Origin: Leptolyngbya sp. Cla-17
GTDB lineage: Bacteria; Cyanobacteriota; Cyanobacteriia; Leptolyngbyales; Leptolyngbyaceae
Assembly (NCBI RefSeq): GCF_016807185.1
Contig: NZ_JAEVYN010000002.1
Coordinates: forward strand, 1,482,528-1,546,527
Direction: 5' to 3'
Length of the DNA stretch: 64,000 nt
Below, piece by piece: positions 26,618 to 36,021 of this stretch. The position numbers and the translations under genes are program-made. Positions within the stretch are counted from its first letter, which is position 1; each line of letters opens with the position of its first letter. The notes under the pieces are model-generated. The model searched no databases, was not told the DNA's origin, and was given only the letters and a program-made list of their open reading frames with translations.

Positions 26618-26704
26618 TTTGGTTGAAGTTTTACTCCTTAGCTTCACTTAAGACGTTTGCTTTTGGTTGAAGTTTTACTCCTTAGCTTCACTCAAGACCT
26701 TTGC
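26618..26704. repeat. 43-bp tandem direct repeat (two copies)
   Basis: Positions 26618-26660 and 26662-26704 are two copies of a 43-bp unit that begins TTTGGTTGAAG and ends TTTGC, with two mismatches and a 1-bp spacer. The unit contains TGAAG...CTTCA inverted arms. It lies between the start of lpdA and the following small gene, and may carry duplicated regulator sites. Confidence 0.85.
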
Positions 26705-26762
26705 TAAGAATGAAGATAGGATTGGGCAACTTAAACGTAACTTAGTTTGCAGGACGGGTGTC

Positions 26763-27095
26763 ATGAACATGAAAAGGGAAAATCTGGCTTTTAATACTTC
26801 AGATCGTTCTTTTAACACTTCAGATCGTTTTGGAGCCAAAACTATGGGACAACAGCAACATGAAGGTCGCCGCGCCGCTATGCAAGCATTCATGGAGTCG
26901 CTTGCACAATTAGAGCAAACGTTTGAACCTGCTGAACTTGTAGAAAACCTGCCCCCCCAAAATTCTCCATCCTCGTTATGTGCTTCTGAACAAGCTACAC
27001 AAGAAGCTGCCCAGTTTAGCCTGAGCAGTTTTGAAGATGCGATCGCTGACTTAGAGCAGTTTATCCAAAACAGTCAGTCGTCAAAAAGCCCGTAG
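26763..27095 (+). CDS. small acidic protein, unknown function
   Basis: A protein of 110 residues from the ATG at 26763 (AGGA lies 8-12 bp upstream), or 83 residues from the ATG at 26844 (MGQQQHEGRRAAMQAF). The N-terminal part contains a duplicated FNTSDR motif from a short DNA repeat, so the downstream start may be the ancestral one. The rest is helical and acidic (QAFMESLAQLEQTFEPAELVE; SFEDAIADLEQFIQN). I do not recognise a family. An even earlier start would begin inside the 43-bp tandem repeat, which seems unlikely. Confidence 0.6.
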   Translation: MNMKRENLAFNTSDRSFNTSDRFGAKTMGQQQHEGRRAAMQAFMESLAQLEQTFEPAELVENLPPQNSPSSLCASEQATQEAAQFSLSSFEDAIADLEQFIQNSQSSKSP

Positions 27096-27192
27096 GAGTT
27101 CGGAGTTTTGAATGCTGAAAGGATTCCCTGCGCACTCTGTATACTCCGCACCCCGTACACTCCGCGCCCTGTCCCTTGCACCCTTCTCCCAC

Positions 27193-27975
27193 TTACTGAG
27201 CAAGAGCCTGCTGTCGTTTCGCTTCATAGAGTAGTAAAGCTGTTGCGATCGCCACATTCAAAGATTCCACTCCCGCCGCCAGAGGAATCCGAACTGTGTA
27301 ATCGGCGAGTGCGGTGAGGGCAGGCGATAATCCGGCACCTTCATTGCCGAGCAGCAAAAGAGTAGGTTTACAGAAATCCACGTCCCAATAAGTTCGGTCA
27401 GCATCGGGCAAGGTGGCAACAATTTGAAACCCTTGCTGGCGGTAAGGAGCGATCGCGTCGGGCAGATCGAGGCTAGTTGCCATGGGCAAGCGGAACCATT
27501 GCCCCGCAGAAGCTCGAAGCACTTTGGGATGATCCATATCAACGCTATCGGCACTCAGCAATAGCCCGTCTGCTCCCGCTGCGGCAGCCGTGCGAATGAT
27601 GGTGCCTAGGTTGCCGGGATCTTGAATGGTTTCCAGCACTAGCCCCAACTGATGAAATGTTGGCGTAACACTAGACGATCGCTCGACAATAGCAATGATG
27701 CCATCTGGCTCTACCGTGGTAGCGATCGCCCGCAACACTTCTGGACTCACGACTTCCAATCGTTGGGCGCATTGTTCAACCTGCTGCCATAGGTCTGAAT
27801 AGCGCAGTTGCCAATCGGACGTATGGCATACCGTAACCAAGGGGCGATTTACAAGACAGGCAGCTTCTATCAGATGAGTCCCTTCCAACAGAAAAAGCTG
27901 CTGCTCTCGCCGCTCCTTTGCACGATGCAGCTTTCGGATCTGCTTCACTAACGGATTTTGCAAGCTAGTTAACAT
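27193..27975 (-). CDS. TrmH/SpoU family RNA 2'-O-methyltransferase
   Basis: A 260-residue SPOUT-class enzyme from the ATG of MLTSLQNPLVKQ; the frame also allows 12 more residues upstream. The N-terminal substrate-binding domain (LHRAKERREQQLFLLEGTHLIEAA) is followed by the SpoU knot motifs: LVLETIQDPGNLGTIIRTAAAAGAD (motif 1), LLLLGNEGAGL (motif 2) and VRIPLAAGVESLNVAIATALLLYE (motif 3). It methylates a ribose in rRNA or tRNA with SAM; the exact target cannot be read from the sequence. Confidence 0.9.
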   Translation of the reverse strand: MLTSLQNPLVKQIRKLHRAKERREQQLFLLEGTHLIEAACLVNRPLVTVCHTSDWQLRYSDLWQQVEQCAQRLEVVSPEVLRAIATTVEPDGIIAIVERSSSVTPTFHQLGLVLETIQDPGNLGTIIRTAAAAGADGLLLSADSVDMDHPKVLRASAGQWFRLPMATSLDLPDAIAPYRQQGFQIVATLPDADRTYWDVDFCKPTLLLLGNEGAGLSPALTALADYTVRIPLAAGVESLNVAIATALLLYEAKRQQALAQ

Positions 27976-28053
27976 GAAGCTGGAATGATTAGAATTTAGT
28001 ATCAAATTCATCTACAGACATTAAAAATAGTTAACTGTTTTTAGGGAAATCAA

Positions 28054-28084
28054 ATAAAAAAATGGGCAACTATCCGGTTGCCCA
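28054..28084 (-). terminator. terminator of tRNA-Leu
   Basis: On the minus strand TGGGCAAC pairs with GTTGCCCA (28063-28070 with 28077-28084), followed by a run of T (A run on the plus strand at 28056-28062). It lies about 20 bp after the 3' end of the tRNA. Confidence 0.8.
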
Positions 28085-28102
28085 CTTCACTCTATAAATC
28101 AA

Positions 28103-28186
28103 TGCGGAACCCGGGACTTGAACCCGGAAGTCTTTGCAGACACTAGAACCTGAATCTAGCGCGTCTACCAATTCCGCCAGTTCCGC
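28103..28186 (-). tRNA. tRNA-Leu (anticodon CAG)
   Basis: An 84-nt cloverleaf on the minus strand. The 7-bp acceptor stem is GCGGAAC/GTTCCGC with discriminator A. The anticodon stem-loop is CTAGA-TTCAGGT-TCTAG with anticodon CAG, the long variable arm typical of type II tRNAs is present, and the T arm is CCGGGTTCAAGTCCCGG. No CCA is encoded. Confidence 0.95.
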
Positions 28187-28282
28187 TAACAGTACGAATG
28201 AACCCGCGATTTCTAATCATGTGGTAATTCAAACTATCTGTCAATCATTCAACGGATAAACTTTTTGACTAACCATGCCAAC

Positions 28283-29785
28283 ATGCGATGGGGAGAGAAT
28301 GACAAACTTGGAAAAAGCTGGGACAACTGTAATGTTTCCGGTAAAATCAAAACCGAATTTGTCACACAGTTAATCGCGGAGGACAGACCCATTACTTTCT
28401 CTCCTAACCTACCCAATGTTCATTCCCCTGCTGAAGAAAATGTTTCCATCTTGGAGATTTGGGGTGGTCAGCCCCTCAGTGGACAGGTCAACGTCAGCGG
28501 CGCTAAAAATTCGGCACTGGTGCTGATGGCGGGTGCCGTGCTTTGTCCCGAGGAATGCTCCCTTCGCAATGTGCCCTCCCTCGTTGATGTGTCTTGCATG
28601 AGTGAGATCCTAGCGGCATTGGGGGTCAAGGTTAAGCGAGAAGGCGATCGCTTAGTCATCAACGCTTCCACAATTGGGCAATCTAAAGCGCCCTATGAGC
28701 TGGTCAGTCAGTTACGCGCCAGCTTTTTTGTGATTGGTCCTTTGCTAGCCCGATTAGGAGTTGCCCGCATTCCTCTACCCGGTGGATGTGCGATCGGCGC
28801 AAGACCAGTTGATTTGCATGTTCGAGGGTTGCAAGCTCTTGGGGCTGAAGTGCAAATTGATCATGGAATCGTCTATGCCTATGTGACAGGAGTAAACAAG
28901 CGGCTAAAGGGAGCCAAGATTTATCTCGACTACCCCAGCGTGGGTGCAACAGAAACGCTAATGATGGCGGCCACCCTGGCAGATGGAGAAACCACCATTG
29001 AAAACGCTGCCCAAGAACCTGAAGTGATCGATTTAGCCAACTTTTGTCGAGCGATGGGAGCAAAAATTCGTGGGGCTGGCACCAATACAATCACAATTTC
29101 TGGTGTGTCTCGTTTGCACACAGCCGATTACAGCATTATTCCTGATCGGGTCGAAGCAGGCACTTTTTTGGTTGCAGGCGCAATTACTCGCTCTGAAATT
29201 TTGGTGTCTCCCGTTATTCCTGACCATTTGACGGCAGTGATTGCCAAGCTTCAGGCGATGGGGGTGCAGGTGGTTAAAGAAGGCAGTCATGGTGTTCGCG
29301 TTATCCCTTCCCAAAACATCCTAGCGACCGATATTGAAACACTGCCCTATCCTGGTTTTCCGACCGATATGCAGGCGCAGTTTATGGCGCTGTTGACGCT
29401 AAGTGAAGGAGACAGCATTATTTCAGAAACGGTGTTTGAAAATCGGCTGGGTCATGTGCCGGAATTAAGCCGGATGGGTGCAGATATCCGCATTAAAGGA
29501 AATCATGCCATTATTCGGGGAGTTCCCATGTTGTCGGGTGCGCCTGTAGTCGCTACAGATCTTCGAGCATCCGCAGCGCTCGTGTTAGCAGGGTTGGCAG
29601 CTAATGGCAAAACCACTATTCAAGGATTGCATCATATGGATCGGGGCTATGAGCAAATAGAGTCCAAGCTGCAAAAGCTGGGCGCTCGTATGCACCGAAT
29701 TAAATCAGACGCTAAATTAGATGACCGGTCTAATGACGCGGTTGTGTTGCCGTCTAAACCACCGATGCTAAATCAGCATAGTTAG
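28283..29785 (+). CDS. murA: UDP-N-acetylglucosamine 1-carboxyvinyltransferase
   Basis: Catalyses the first committed step of peptidoglycan synthesis, the transfer of enolpyruvate from PEP to UDP-GlcNAc. The enzyme core starts at ILEIWGGQPLSGQVNVSGAKNSA and has the PEP-binding catalytic cysteine in LPGGCAIGARPVDLH, plus DYPSVGATE and FPTDMQAQFMALL. Residues ahead of the core (about 55) are an unusual extension of low conservation. The ATG at 28283 was chosen over a TTG 18 bp upstream, and the real start may be later. It is divergent from tRNA-Leu. Confidence 0.95.
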   Translation: MRWGENDKLGKSWDNCNVSGKIKTEFVTQLIAEDRPITFSPNLPNVHSPAEENVSILEIWGGQPLSGQVNVSGAKNSALVLMAGAVLCPEECSLRNVPSLVDVSCMSEILAALGVKVKREGDRLVINASTIGQSKAPYELVSQLRASFFVIGPLLARLGVARIPLPGGCAIGARPVDLHVRGLQALGAEVQIDHGIVYAYVTGVNKRLKGAKIYLDYPSVGATETLMMAATLADGETTIENAAQEPEVIDLANFCRAMGAKIRGAGTNTITISGVSRLHTADYSIIPDRVEAGTFLVAGAITRSEILVSPVIPDHLTAVIAKLQAMGVQVVKEGSHGVRVIPSQNILATDIETLPYPGFPTDMQAQFMALLTLSEGDSIISETVFENRLGHVPELSRMGADIRIKGNHAIIRGVPMLSGAPVVATDLRASAALVLAGLAANGKTTIQGLHHMDRGYEQIESKLQKLGARMHRIKSDAKLDDRSNDAVVLPSKPPMLNQHS

Positions 29786-29970
29786 GAGCCAGCCTAAAAT
29801 TGCAAGGGTGGAGCGCAGGAGTTCCACCCATTTTGTGGTCTCGGCAATCACCTCTCGTTAGGCTCGTTATACTGGCAGTAACAGAGGCGAACAACTTCGT
29901 CGTGCGAAGCGCTATCGCTTCACCTCCAGTATTTTTCACGAGTAGTTTGTACTATTTTTGGCATTGGTTC

Positions 29971-30849
29971 ATGGTTTTTCTCAAAACTCCGCTGCTTGGT
30001 TTACGTGCCGATCATTTTCGCCATCCGTTGGATCTAGAGGCTACGGCAAATCTTAAGCAGTTGCCTGGTCTGGATGTGATTGTGCGGAATTTGCTGGGTC
30101 CATTGGCGGGACAGTTTTTTTACTTGGAAAATATCGCCTCCAGCATTTTGGTCAGCGATCAGCAGTTGCCTGACTTACACAATCTGCTGCTAGAAGCTTG
30201 CAAAGTGTTGGATTTGGAACCCCCTCAACTGTATGTGCGCCAACATCCTGCGCCGAATGCCTACACCTTTGCTATGCGTGGTGAGCAACCGTTTATTGTG
30301 GTGCATACCTCGTTGATTGACTTGCTGACACCAGAGGAAATACAGGCGGTGATTGCCCATGAGTTGGGGCATCTCAAGTGTGAGCATGGAGTGTATTTGA
30401 CCCTGGCAAACCTATTGGTGCTGGCTGCAGGACAACTTCCTTGGGGTGCTGGTGCAGCAGTTGCCCAAAGCTTGCAAGCTCAGCTTATGGAGTGGGTTCG
30501 CTGTGCAGAATTTAGCTGCGATCGCGCGGCGCTGTTGGCGACCCAGAATCCTAGAGTCGTTGCTTCCGTATTGATGAAATTGGCAGGGGGGTCTCCTACG
30601 CTTGCCAGTCAACTTAACTTAGATGCTTTTTTGGCTCAAGCACGAGCCTATGACGATATTAGTAAGGATCAAATTGGTGAATTGCTGAAACAGGCGATCA
30701 CGGCTCAATTAAGTCATCCAGTACCCGTGTTAAGAGCGCGAGAAATTGATCGGTGGGGCAGCAGCCAGACTTATCAATCCCTGCTGCATAATCGCCCTGC
30801 TCAATCGAGTGAACAGGCTCAAGCGAAGGGTGGATGGCGGAATTGGTAG
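29971..30849 (+). CDS. M48 family zinc metallopeptidase
   Basis: A 292-residue protein from the ATG at 29971 (MVFLKTPLLGL). The frame is open for 57 codons more, but that part overlaps an intergenic hairpin (GAAGCG/CGCTTC at about 29909) and looks non-coding. The zinc motif is AHELGH (about residue 128), with the third ligand in AEFSCDRAAL. A hydrophobic segment follows (YLTLANLLVLAAG). It is HtpX/Ste24-like membrane-associated proteolysis, probably in quality control. It is followed by a glycosyltransferase 43 bp downstream on the same strand. Confidence 0.9.
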   Translation: MVFLKTPLLGLRADHFRHPLDLEATANLKQLPGLDVIVRNLLGPLAGQFFYLENIASSILVSDQQLPDLHNLLLEACKVLDLEPPQLYVRQHPAPNAYTFAMRGEQPFIVVHTSLIDLLTPEEIQAVIAHELGHLKCEHGVYLTLANLLVLAAGQLPWGAGAAVAQSLQAQLMEWVRCAEFSCDRAALLATQNPRVVASVLMKLAGGSPTLASQLNLDAFLAQARAYDDISKDQIGELLKQAITAQLSHPVPVLRAREIDRWGSSQTYQSLLHNRPAQSSEQAQAKGGWRNW

Positions 30850-30892
30850 TGGATTCAACTAGCCTGGGATGACTGCAAACGAAGGAAGCTGA

Positions 30893-32512
30893 ATGGGAAA
30901 ATTTGCCAAGGGGTGGGGGTTTGAGGCGTACCCAGTTGTCTGGCTGTTGGTGAGTGGCCTGCTAGTACGGAGCGCGATCGCAGTTTGGATACCCCCCGGT
31001 TTTGATGAAGCTTACTACTACCTCTATACTCAGCATCCAGACTGGAGCTATTTTGACCATCCGCTCATGGTTGGGATATCAACCGGTTTAGGTCCGTGGC
31101 TAACGGGACAAGTGTCGCAATTTACGATTCGCATTGGATCGCTGTTGCTTTACACGGGAGCCTTGATTCTGCTCTATCTCACCAGTGTGCAGTTGTTTTC
31201 TCAACGAGCGGCAGTTTTGACCGTTGCGATCGCCTCTCTCGTTCCCATCTTTTTTGTCGGCTTTGGCGTATTGACCTTACCCGACAGCCCACTGATTTTT
31301 TTCTGGTCTGCCACTCTTCTGATTGCTGCCAAAGAGTTTTTGCGTCAACCGACTTACTATCCAAGCTGGCGACTCGCTGCGATCGGGCTTTTAGTCGGGC
31401 TCGCATGTCTCAGTAAATATCATGGAGTCGTTTTAGGGCTGGGCTTAGTCGGATTTTGCTTCACCAGTCGCCAGCACCGTACCGTCTTTAAATCTCCCTG
31501 GATGCTGGCGGCATTGGGGCTATTTTGCCTCACAGTTTCTCCGATTATTATCTGGAATTTCCAGCACGAGTGGGTTTCCCTACGCTATCAATCCGGCAGA
31601 GCTGTTCCCAATCGCGGCTACAGTTTGTTGGAACTCATTGGCACCATTCTCATCGGCATTGGCTATCTTTTTCCTGCCTTTGGCTTTCCACTTTGGTGGG
31701 TCAGCTTGAAAACAGCCTGGGAGCAATGGCGCAATCCAAATCACTTCGTAGCTCGCACCCCGCACTCGTCACTTGCCACTCTTCTCATTCTCTGGATCTC
31801 CCTGCCCATTATCCTTAGCTTCACTTTCATGGGTGGCTACCGCCCGATTTTGCCGACCTGGGCAATGCCGGGTTTTTGGGGAATGACGCTGCTGTTGGGC
31901 GATCGCGCTGCTAAGTGGTCGCTTCGTGAAGTGCGACGGTGGCTGGGGATGTCAGCGTTGATCATTGGCATGTTGATTGCGATCGCGCTGCCCCATCTCA
32001 CGTTGGGAATATTACAAAAACCAAGTGCCTACGCTGTTTTAGGTGGATTTATTCCGGCAACAACCGATGGTTCGGTGCAACTAGTTGACATTCAGCAGGT
32101 TCGACGCGGATTTAAAGAATCTGATAATTTGACCCGTGCGCTAGAGCAAGCTGATTTTGTTTTTGCAGACGATATTTTTATCGCGGGATATGTAGGTATG
32201 GCACTTGCGTCGCTTGCTCATCCGCCTATTGTCTGCTTTAACGATGACCTACGAGGGTTTGCGTTTTGGTCAACGGCAGAAGAGTGGGTGGGTAAGGATG
32301 GACTATACATTGCCCCCAAACGTCACTTAAACTCCACTAAGTATGCAGGCTATTTTCAAAGCTTTGAGCAGATTGGAGAAATTCCCATTTGGCGCGGCGG
32401 CGTGATCGTCGATGTATTTCAGGTATATCAAAGCAAAAATCTGTTAAAGCCCTATCCCAGGCTTTACGGAACCGGTAATGGAAAGGCATCTGTGCTGCGG
32501 GGCGATGGGTAA
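30893..32512 (+). CDS. glycosyltransferase family 39 / ArnT-like membrane protein
   Basis: A 539-residue polytopic membrane protein with about 11 hydrophobic helices in the first 380 residues and a soluble C-terminal domain. The first loop has PPGFDEAYYYLYTQHPDWSYFDHP, with the acidic DE motif of GT-C glycosyltransferases that use lipid-phosphate-linked sugars. The C-terminal part ends in IWRGGVIVDVFQVYQ. It probably transfers a sugar to a lipid or protein at the periplasmic side of the membrane. Acceptor and donor cannot be told. Confidence 0.85.
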   Translation: MGKFAKGWGFEAYPVVWLLVSGLLVRSAIAVWIPPGFDEAYYYLYTQHPDWSYFDHPLMVGISTGLGPWLTGQVSQFTIRIGSLLLYTGALILLYLTSVQLFSQRAAVLTVAIASLVPIFFVGFGVLTLPDSPLIFFWSATLLIAAKEFLRQPTYYPSWRLAAIGLLVGLACLSKYHGVVLGLGLVGFCFTSRQHRTVFKSPWMLAALGLFCLTVSPIIIWNFQHEWVSLRYQSGRAVPNRGYSLLELIGTILIGIGYLFPAFGFPLWWVSLKTAWEQWRNPNHFVARTPHSSLATLLILWISLPIILSFTFMGGYRPILPTWAMPGFWGMTLLLGDRAAKWSLREVRRWLGMSALIIGMLIAIALPHLTLGILQKPSAYAVLGGFIPATTDGSVQLVDIQQVRRGFKESDNLTRALEQADFVFADDIFIAGYVGMALASLAHPPIVCFNDDLRGFAFWSTAEEWVGKDGLYIAPKRHLNSTKYAGYFQSFEQIGEIPIWRGGVIVDVFQVYQSKNLLKPYPRLYGTGNGKASVLRGDG

Positions 32513-32535
32513 AGAAAGGGGAAAGTTTTGCTCTA

Positions 32536-35500
32536 TCAATCGTCAATGGTGCTTTTCCGCAGTACCAAGTGGATTTCTTTTAATAGGTCAGTCATGTTGG
32601 TAGGGGCAATAAGCACCTGTGTGGCAAGCTGAGTAATCCTATCGGGTAACGGATCGACCTTAGAGGAGGCTTGATGACGATGATCCAGAACGAGAATCGG
32701 GGGCAGTGGGCCTAAGGATTCTAAGGACGAGAGGAGCGCGATCGCGTCAGATTGAGGTGCATCACCGGTCCAGCAAATCAATAATAGATCGACAGTTTGA
32801 GACTGAATTTGCTGCATAACGTCCTGCCAAGACTGCTTGATTTCGCTGCGTAGTCCTGCTGTTTGAAGATATTGAGTTAGGGCTTGCAGCCATTCGATTT
32901 GTTTAGGAGATTTGGGGAAGGCTTCTAACGCTGCCTGATTTGGCGCAGCGGTATGATCAACCGACAGCACAGTGGAAACATCCACCGCTAAAATTGACGG
33001 TCTCCATGAGCTAGCCGCAATCTGAAGGACTTGCAGCAGCGTTTCAGGCTCTATAACCTCTTTAGAAAGAGAGGTTGTGGCTGTTGCCAGGTATGGAAAT
33101 ACAATCAAGCCAGGAATTTGACTGGCGGCTTGAGTTACTGCTGAATCTAGGGTAACCAGTGGAAGCGCAGACAAAGACGGGGAGAGGCTGAATTGTTTAA
33201 GGTAAGCGGCTGGAGCCGCTAAGGAACCATCTAATAAAACTACGTGGGGCTTCCATACGCGGGCTAACAGCTCGGCTTGCTCCAAGTCATCAGACTCTAA
33301 AATACGATAGCGATGGGATTGAAGCAGATGATCTAAATCCTTTAGAGGGGTTGAAGCGCGATCGCTGGGGTCGTCAGAATACAACCGCAAAATTGTTAGG
33401 TTAGAGATGGGGCGATCGCGAGAAAGCGGTTCTTCTGTCTTGATTAAAAGCGTTTTTAAGGTTTGTTCCAACACCTTTGTTTGAACGGGCAAATTCATGA
33501 ATCCATTCGCATGACAGCGATAGGCTTCTGCTTCTTCAACCGTCGTTGCCATCACCACTACCGGAAGATGCTGGGTTTCTGTGTTGGATTTGAGCAACGT
33601 CAGCACATCCCAACCCGATAGTAAGGGCAGCAGCGGGTTGAGGAAAATAATGCAGGGCTGCAATCGGCGCGCTTTCTCCAATGCTTCTGTGCCAGAGCGA
33701 GCAATGACAACCTGATAATCCAGAACCGCTAGTTGATCTGATAATGCCTCGATAAACTGCGGCACACCTTCCACAATCAAAACTAAGCGATCGCGGCAAG
33801 CAGAACCAGCAGATCCATGCTGAATATTTACCCTCAAACGTTCCTGTGGAGAATAGATCAGCGATCGTCCCCCCAACCATTCGCCCGATTCAGCAGTTAA
33901 CGCATTGCCATTTCCCTCATCCTGATAGGAAGGCGCTTTATTGGGCGGCAGCGGCGGTAACAAAACAGTGAACTGGCTGCCTTCGTCTTCTTTAGACAAA
34001 AAGGTCACATCACCGCCATGTAATCGAGCCAATCGCCGCGTCAACACCAATCCCAAACCCGCTCCTTCAAACTGTCGTGTTAAAGGGTTTTCAAGCTGCT
34101 GAAATTTTTGAAAGATTAAGTGCTGCTTTTCTGCTGGAATGCCAATGCCTTGATCCCAAACAGTAAATGCAATCCACCCGCCCCACCGACTGACCTTTAA
34201 CCCAACTGATTTACCCTGCTTTGTAAACTTGAATGCGTTTGACAGTAGATGAATCAACATTTGCCGCAGTCGCAATTGATCGGCAATGAAAATATCTAGC
34301 TCGGAGGAAATCTCCAATGAAAATTGAGCCGTTAGCTGCTCATCCGTTGGCGGATCCTCTGCTTTACTTTCCAATAACCGTAGTTGTTTCGCTTGTTCAA
34401 ACGCCTGAGCGCACACCGTAGAGATTTGAACCGGGGCAAACAACAGTTGCAATTGACCTGTTTCAATCCGCGTTAAATCTAGAATATCGTTCACCACCGT
34501 CATCAAATGGCGACTGCTTTGGTAAATCAGTTGGGCATAACGCACTTGGCGCGGATTTAGTTCACCCAAGGTTTGGTCTTTAAGTAGGCTTGACAAGCCC
34601 AAAACGGACGTAAGAGGAGTTTTTAGCTCGTGGCTAATGCAGGCTAGAAACTCATCTTTAAGCCGATTAAGCTGAACAAGATCTGCATTCTTAGCAGTTA
34701 GTTCGTGGGCTAGCTGTTGTTGTTCCGTCACATCTTGGGCTTGCACCAGCCAAAGTGCCTCAGTTTCGATCGCTGTCTGAAATGGCTCTGCCAAAACACT
34801 CTGGGGCGCATACTTAGATAGATTGGCGGTGTTGAACCCACTAGCTTCTGTAGCGAAGAGCTTGCCCTCAGACGTTAGATTAGCCAATTGGAACGAGCCG
34901 ACCTGAGATGATGTGGTTTCTAAAAACGCTGTGGCTGCTTGGGATAGGGGATCTGACCAGTCTAAGTTCCAGTCGGGAAGCAAAGTGCAAAGTGGAATCT
35001 TAATGAACTGCAATACTCGCTCCTGTCCGTCTTTTAGGGGGCAAGAACAAACACAAGTATCCGGAGAGGCTCCTAGGTGACACAGGTTCGGCTCTGGTAG
35101 GGATGAGTCTGCACCCAGTTCCCCCAACAGATGAGAAGCTTCTTGACGAATCCATGCCGGATCAAGCAAATCACCGACCTGACTGCGCCACATGGAGTTT
35201 TGGGCTAACACAGTGCCGCTGTTCGTTTGCAACATTAGGGGCAGCGGTAAGCGTTCGAGTAGTGCCAACAGTGATTTGAATAATGCAACTTGAGACGTTG
35301 GCGTTGAAACGGCTTCAAATCGGCTACTGAGTGGGGGAGGCTTTGGGCTTGCAGGTTGGTTTTGCTGCCGCAGCTGCTGGATTTCACCTTGCTGAGTTTG
35401 GATGCGCTGCTCTAGCTCGGCGCGTTGAGCGAGCAACTGCTGAGTAAGCTGGATGATTTGGCGCTGTTGATTGTCTGAGTGGGCGTTTGTTTGAGTTCTC

Positions 35501-36021
35501 TCAGATGATTCTGATGATTCTGTTGATAAAAAGGCAGACAAATAGGGCGTGGAGGTTACTTCGGTTTGAGCAGGAGAGATAGAATGCTCAGCCAGTAGTT
35601 GAAATACTTGTTCGGTATCCAAAAGCCCCAGAACCTCACCTGTGCTTTTCATCAAGGCGATCGCTTCTGAGTCGTGAAGTTGCACCCGCATCATCAGTTG
35701 GGATAGTTGCCACTCTGCTGGCACCAAAATGATCGGCTCGATTACTGAAGGAGCGATCGCGGTAATGAGTGAAGTTAAGATTGGCGGCAATGCCAGCGGT
35801 GAAGGTAACTCAGAAGTTTCAGATGAAAGCAGCAACTGGGGTAACAAGCGATGGAGTTTGACGAGACCAACAGGCTGCTGCCGCGAATCTAAAATGATTA
35901 GGCGATCGCATTGGCTGCGGCTCAGCGCTGTTAACGCTGCTTGAATCGTTACCGTATTTGGAAAAACTGGAACAAAACGTACCAACTCACTCAAGCAGAT
36001 ATTAGGCATAGGCATAATCAA
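32536..36021 (-). CDS. CBS domain - hybrid histidine kinase with degenerate C-terminal receivers
   Basis: A 1161-residue protein. In order: a CBS pair (about 10-150), a glutamine-rich coiled coil (185-225), a PAS-like region (about 245-410), a HisKA domain with the phosphorylatable His near 462 (FLACISHELKTPLTSVLG), a HATPase_c domain (SNAFKFTKQG; VWDQGIGI; GAGLGLVLTRRL), and then three C-terminal alpha/beta modules. The first is a receiver whose phosphoryl Asp is replaced by Asn (about 795, IIFLNPLLPLLSGW) and whose conserved Lys is also lost. The next two are even more divergent. It is divergent from kaiA with a 386-bp gap. Pseudo-receivers are known in the clock kinase CikA, so a link to the clock is possible but unproven. 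Confidence 0.85.
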   Translation of the reverse strand: MIMPMPNICLSELVRFVPVFPNTVTIQAALTALSRSQCDRLIILDSRQQPVGLVKLHRLLPQLLLSSETSELPSPLALPPILTSLITAIAPSVIEPIILVPAEWQLSQLMMRVQLHDSEAIALMKSTGEVLGLLDTEQVFQLLAEHSISPAQTEVTSTPYLSAFLSTESSESSERTQTNAHSDNQQRQIIQLTQQLLAQRAELEQRIQTQQGEIQQLRQQNQPASPKPPPLSSRFEAVSTPTSQVALFKSLLALLERLPLPLMLQTNSGTVLAQNSMWRSQVGDLLDPAWIRQEASHLLGELGADSSLPEPNLCHLGASPDTCVCSCPLKDGQERVLQFIKIPLCTLLPDWNLDWSDPLSQAATAFLETTSSQVGSFQLANLTSEGKLFATEASGFNTANLSKYAPQSVLAEPFQTAIETEALWLVQAQDVTEQQQLAHELTAKNADLVQLNRLKDEFLACISHELKTPLTSVLGLSSLLKDQTLGELNPRQVRYAQLIYQSSRHLMTVVNDILDLTRIETGQLQLLFAPVQISTVCAQAFEQAKQLRLLESKAEDPPTDEQLTAQFSLEISSELDIFIADQLRLRQMLIHLLSNAFKFTKQGKSVGLKVSRWGGWIAFTVWDQGIGIPAEKQHLIFQKFQQLENPLTRQFEGAGLGLVLTRRLARLHGGDVTFLSKEDEGSQFTVLLPPLPPNKAPSYQDEGNGNALTAESGEWLGGRSLIYSPQERLRVNIQHGSAGSACRDRLVLIVEGVPQFIEALSDQLAVLDYQVVIARSGTEALEKARRLQPCIIFLNPLLPLLSGWDVLTLLKSNTETQHLPVVVMATTVEEAEAYRCHANGFMNLPVQTKVLEQTLKTLLIKTEEPLSRDRPISNLTILRLYSDDPSDRASTPLKDLDHLLQSHRYRILESDDLEQAELLARVWKPHVVLLDGSLAAPAAYLKQFSLSPSLSALPLVTLDSAVTQAASQIPGLIVFPYLATATTSLSKEVIEPETLLQVLQIAASSWRPSILAVDVSTVLSVDHTAAPNQAALEAFPKSPKQIEWLQALTQYLQTAGLRSEIKQSWQDVMQQIQSQTVDLLLICWTGDAPQSDAIALLSSLESLGPLPPILVLDHRHQASSKVDPLPDRITQLATQVLIAPTNMTDLLKEIHLVLRKSTIDD

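Noticed and set aside
26667..26762. Upstream start of the small acidic protein inside the 43-bp repeat
   Set aside because: The extension is translated repeat sequence (KFYSLASLK); a start at 26763 or 26844 has better spacing to a purine-rich site.
29800..29970. N-terminal extension of the M48 peptidase
   Set aside because: The DNA looks like an intergenic hairpin region, and the family core starts at the ATG at 29971.
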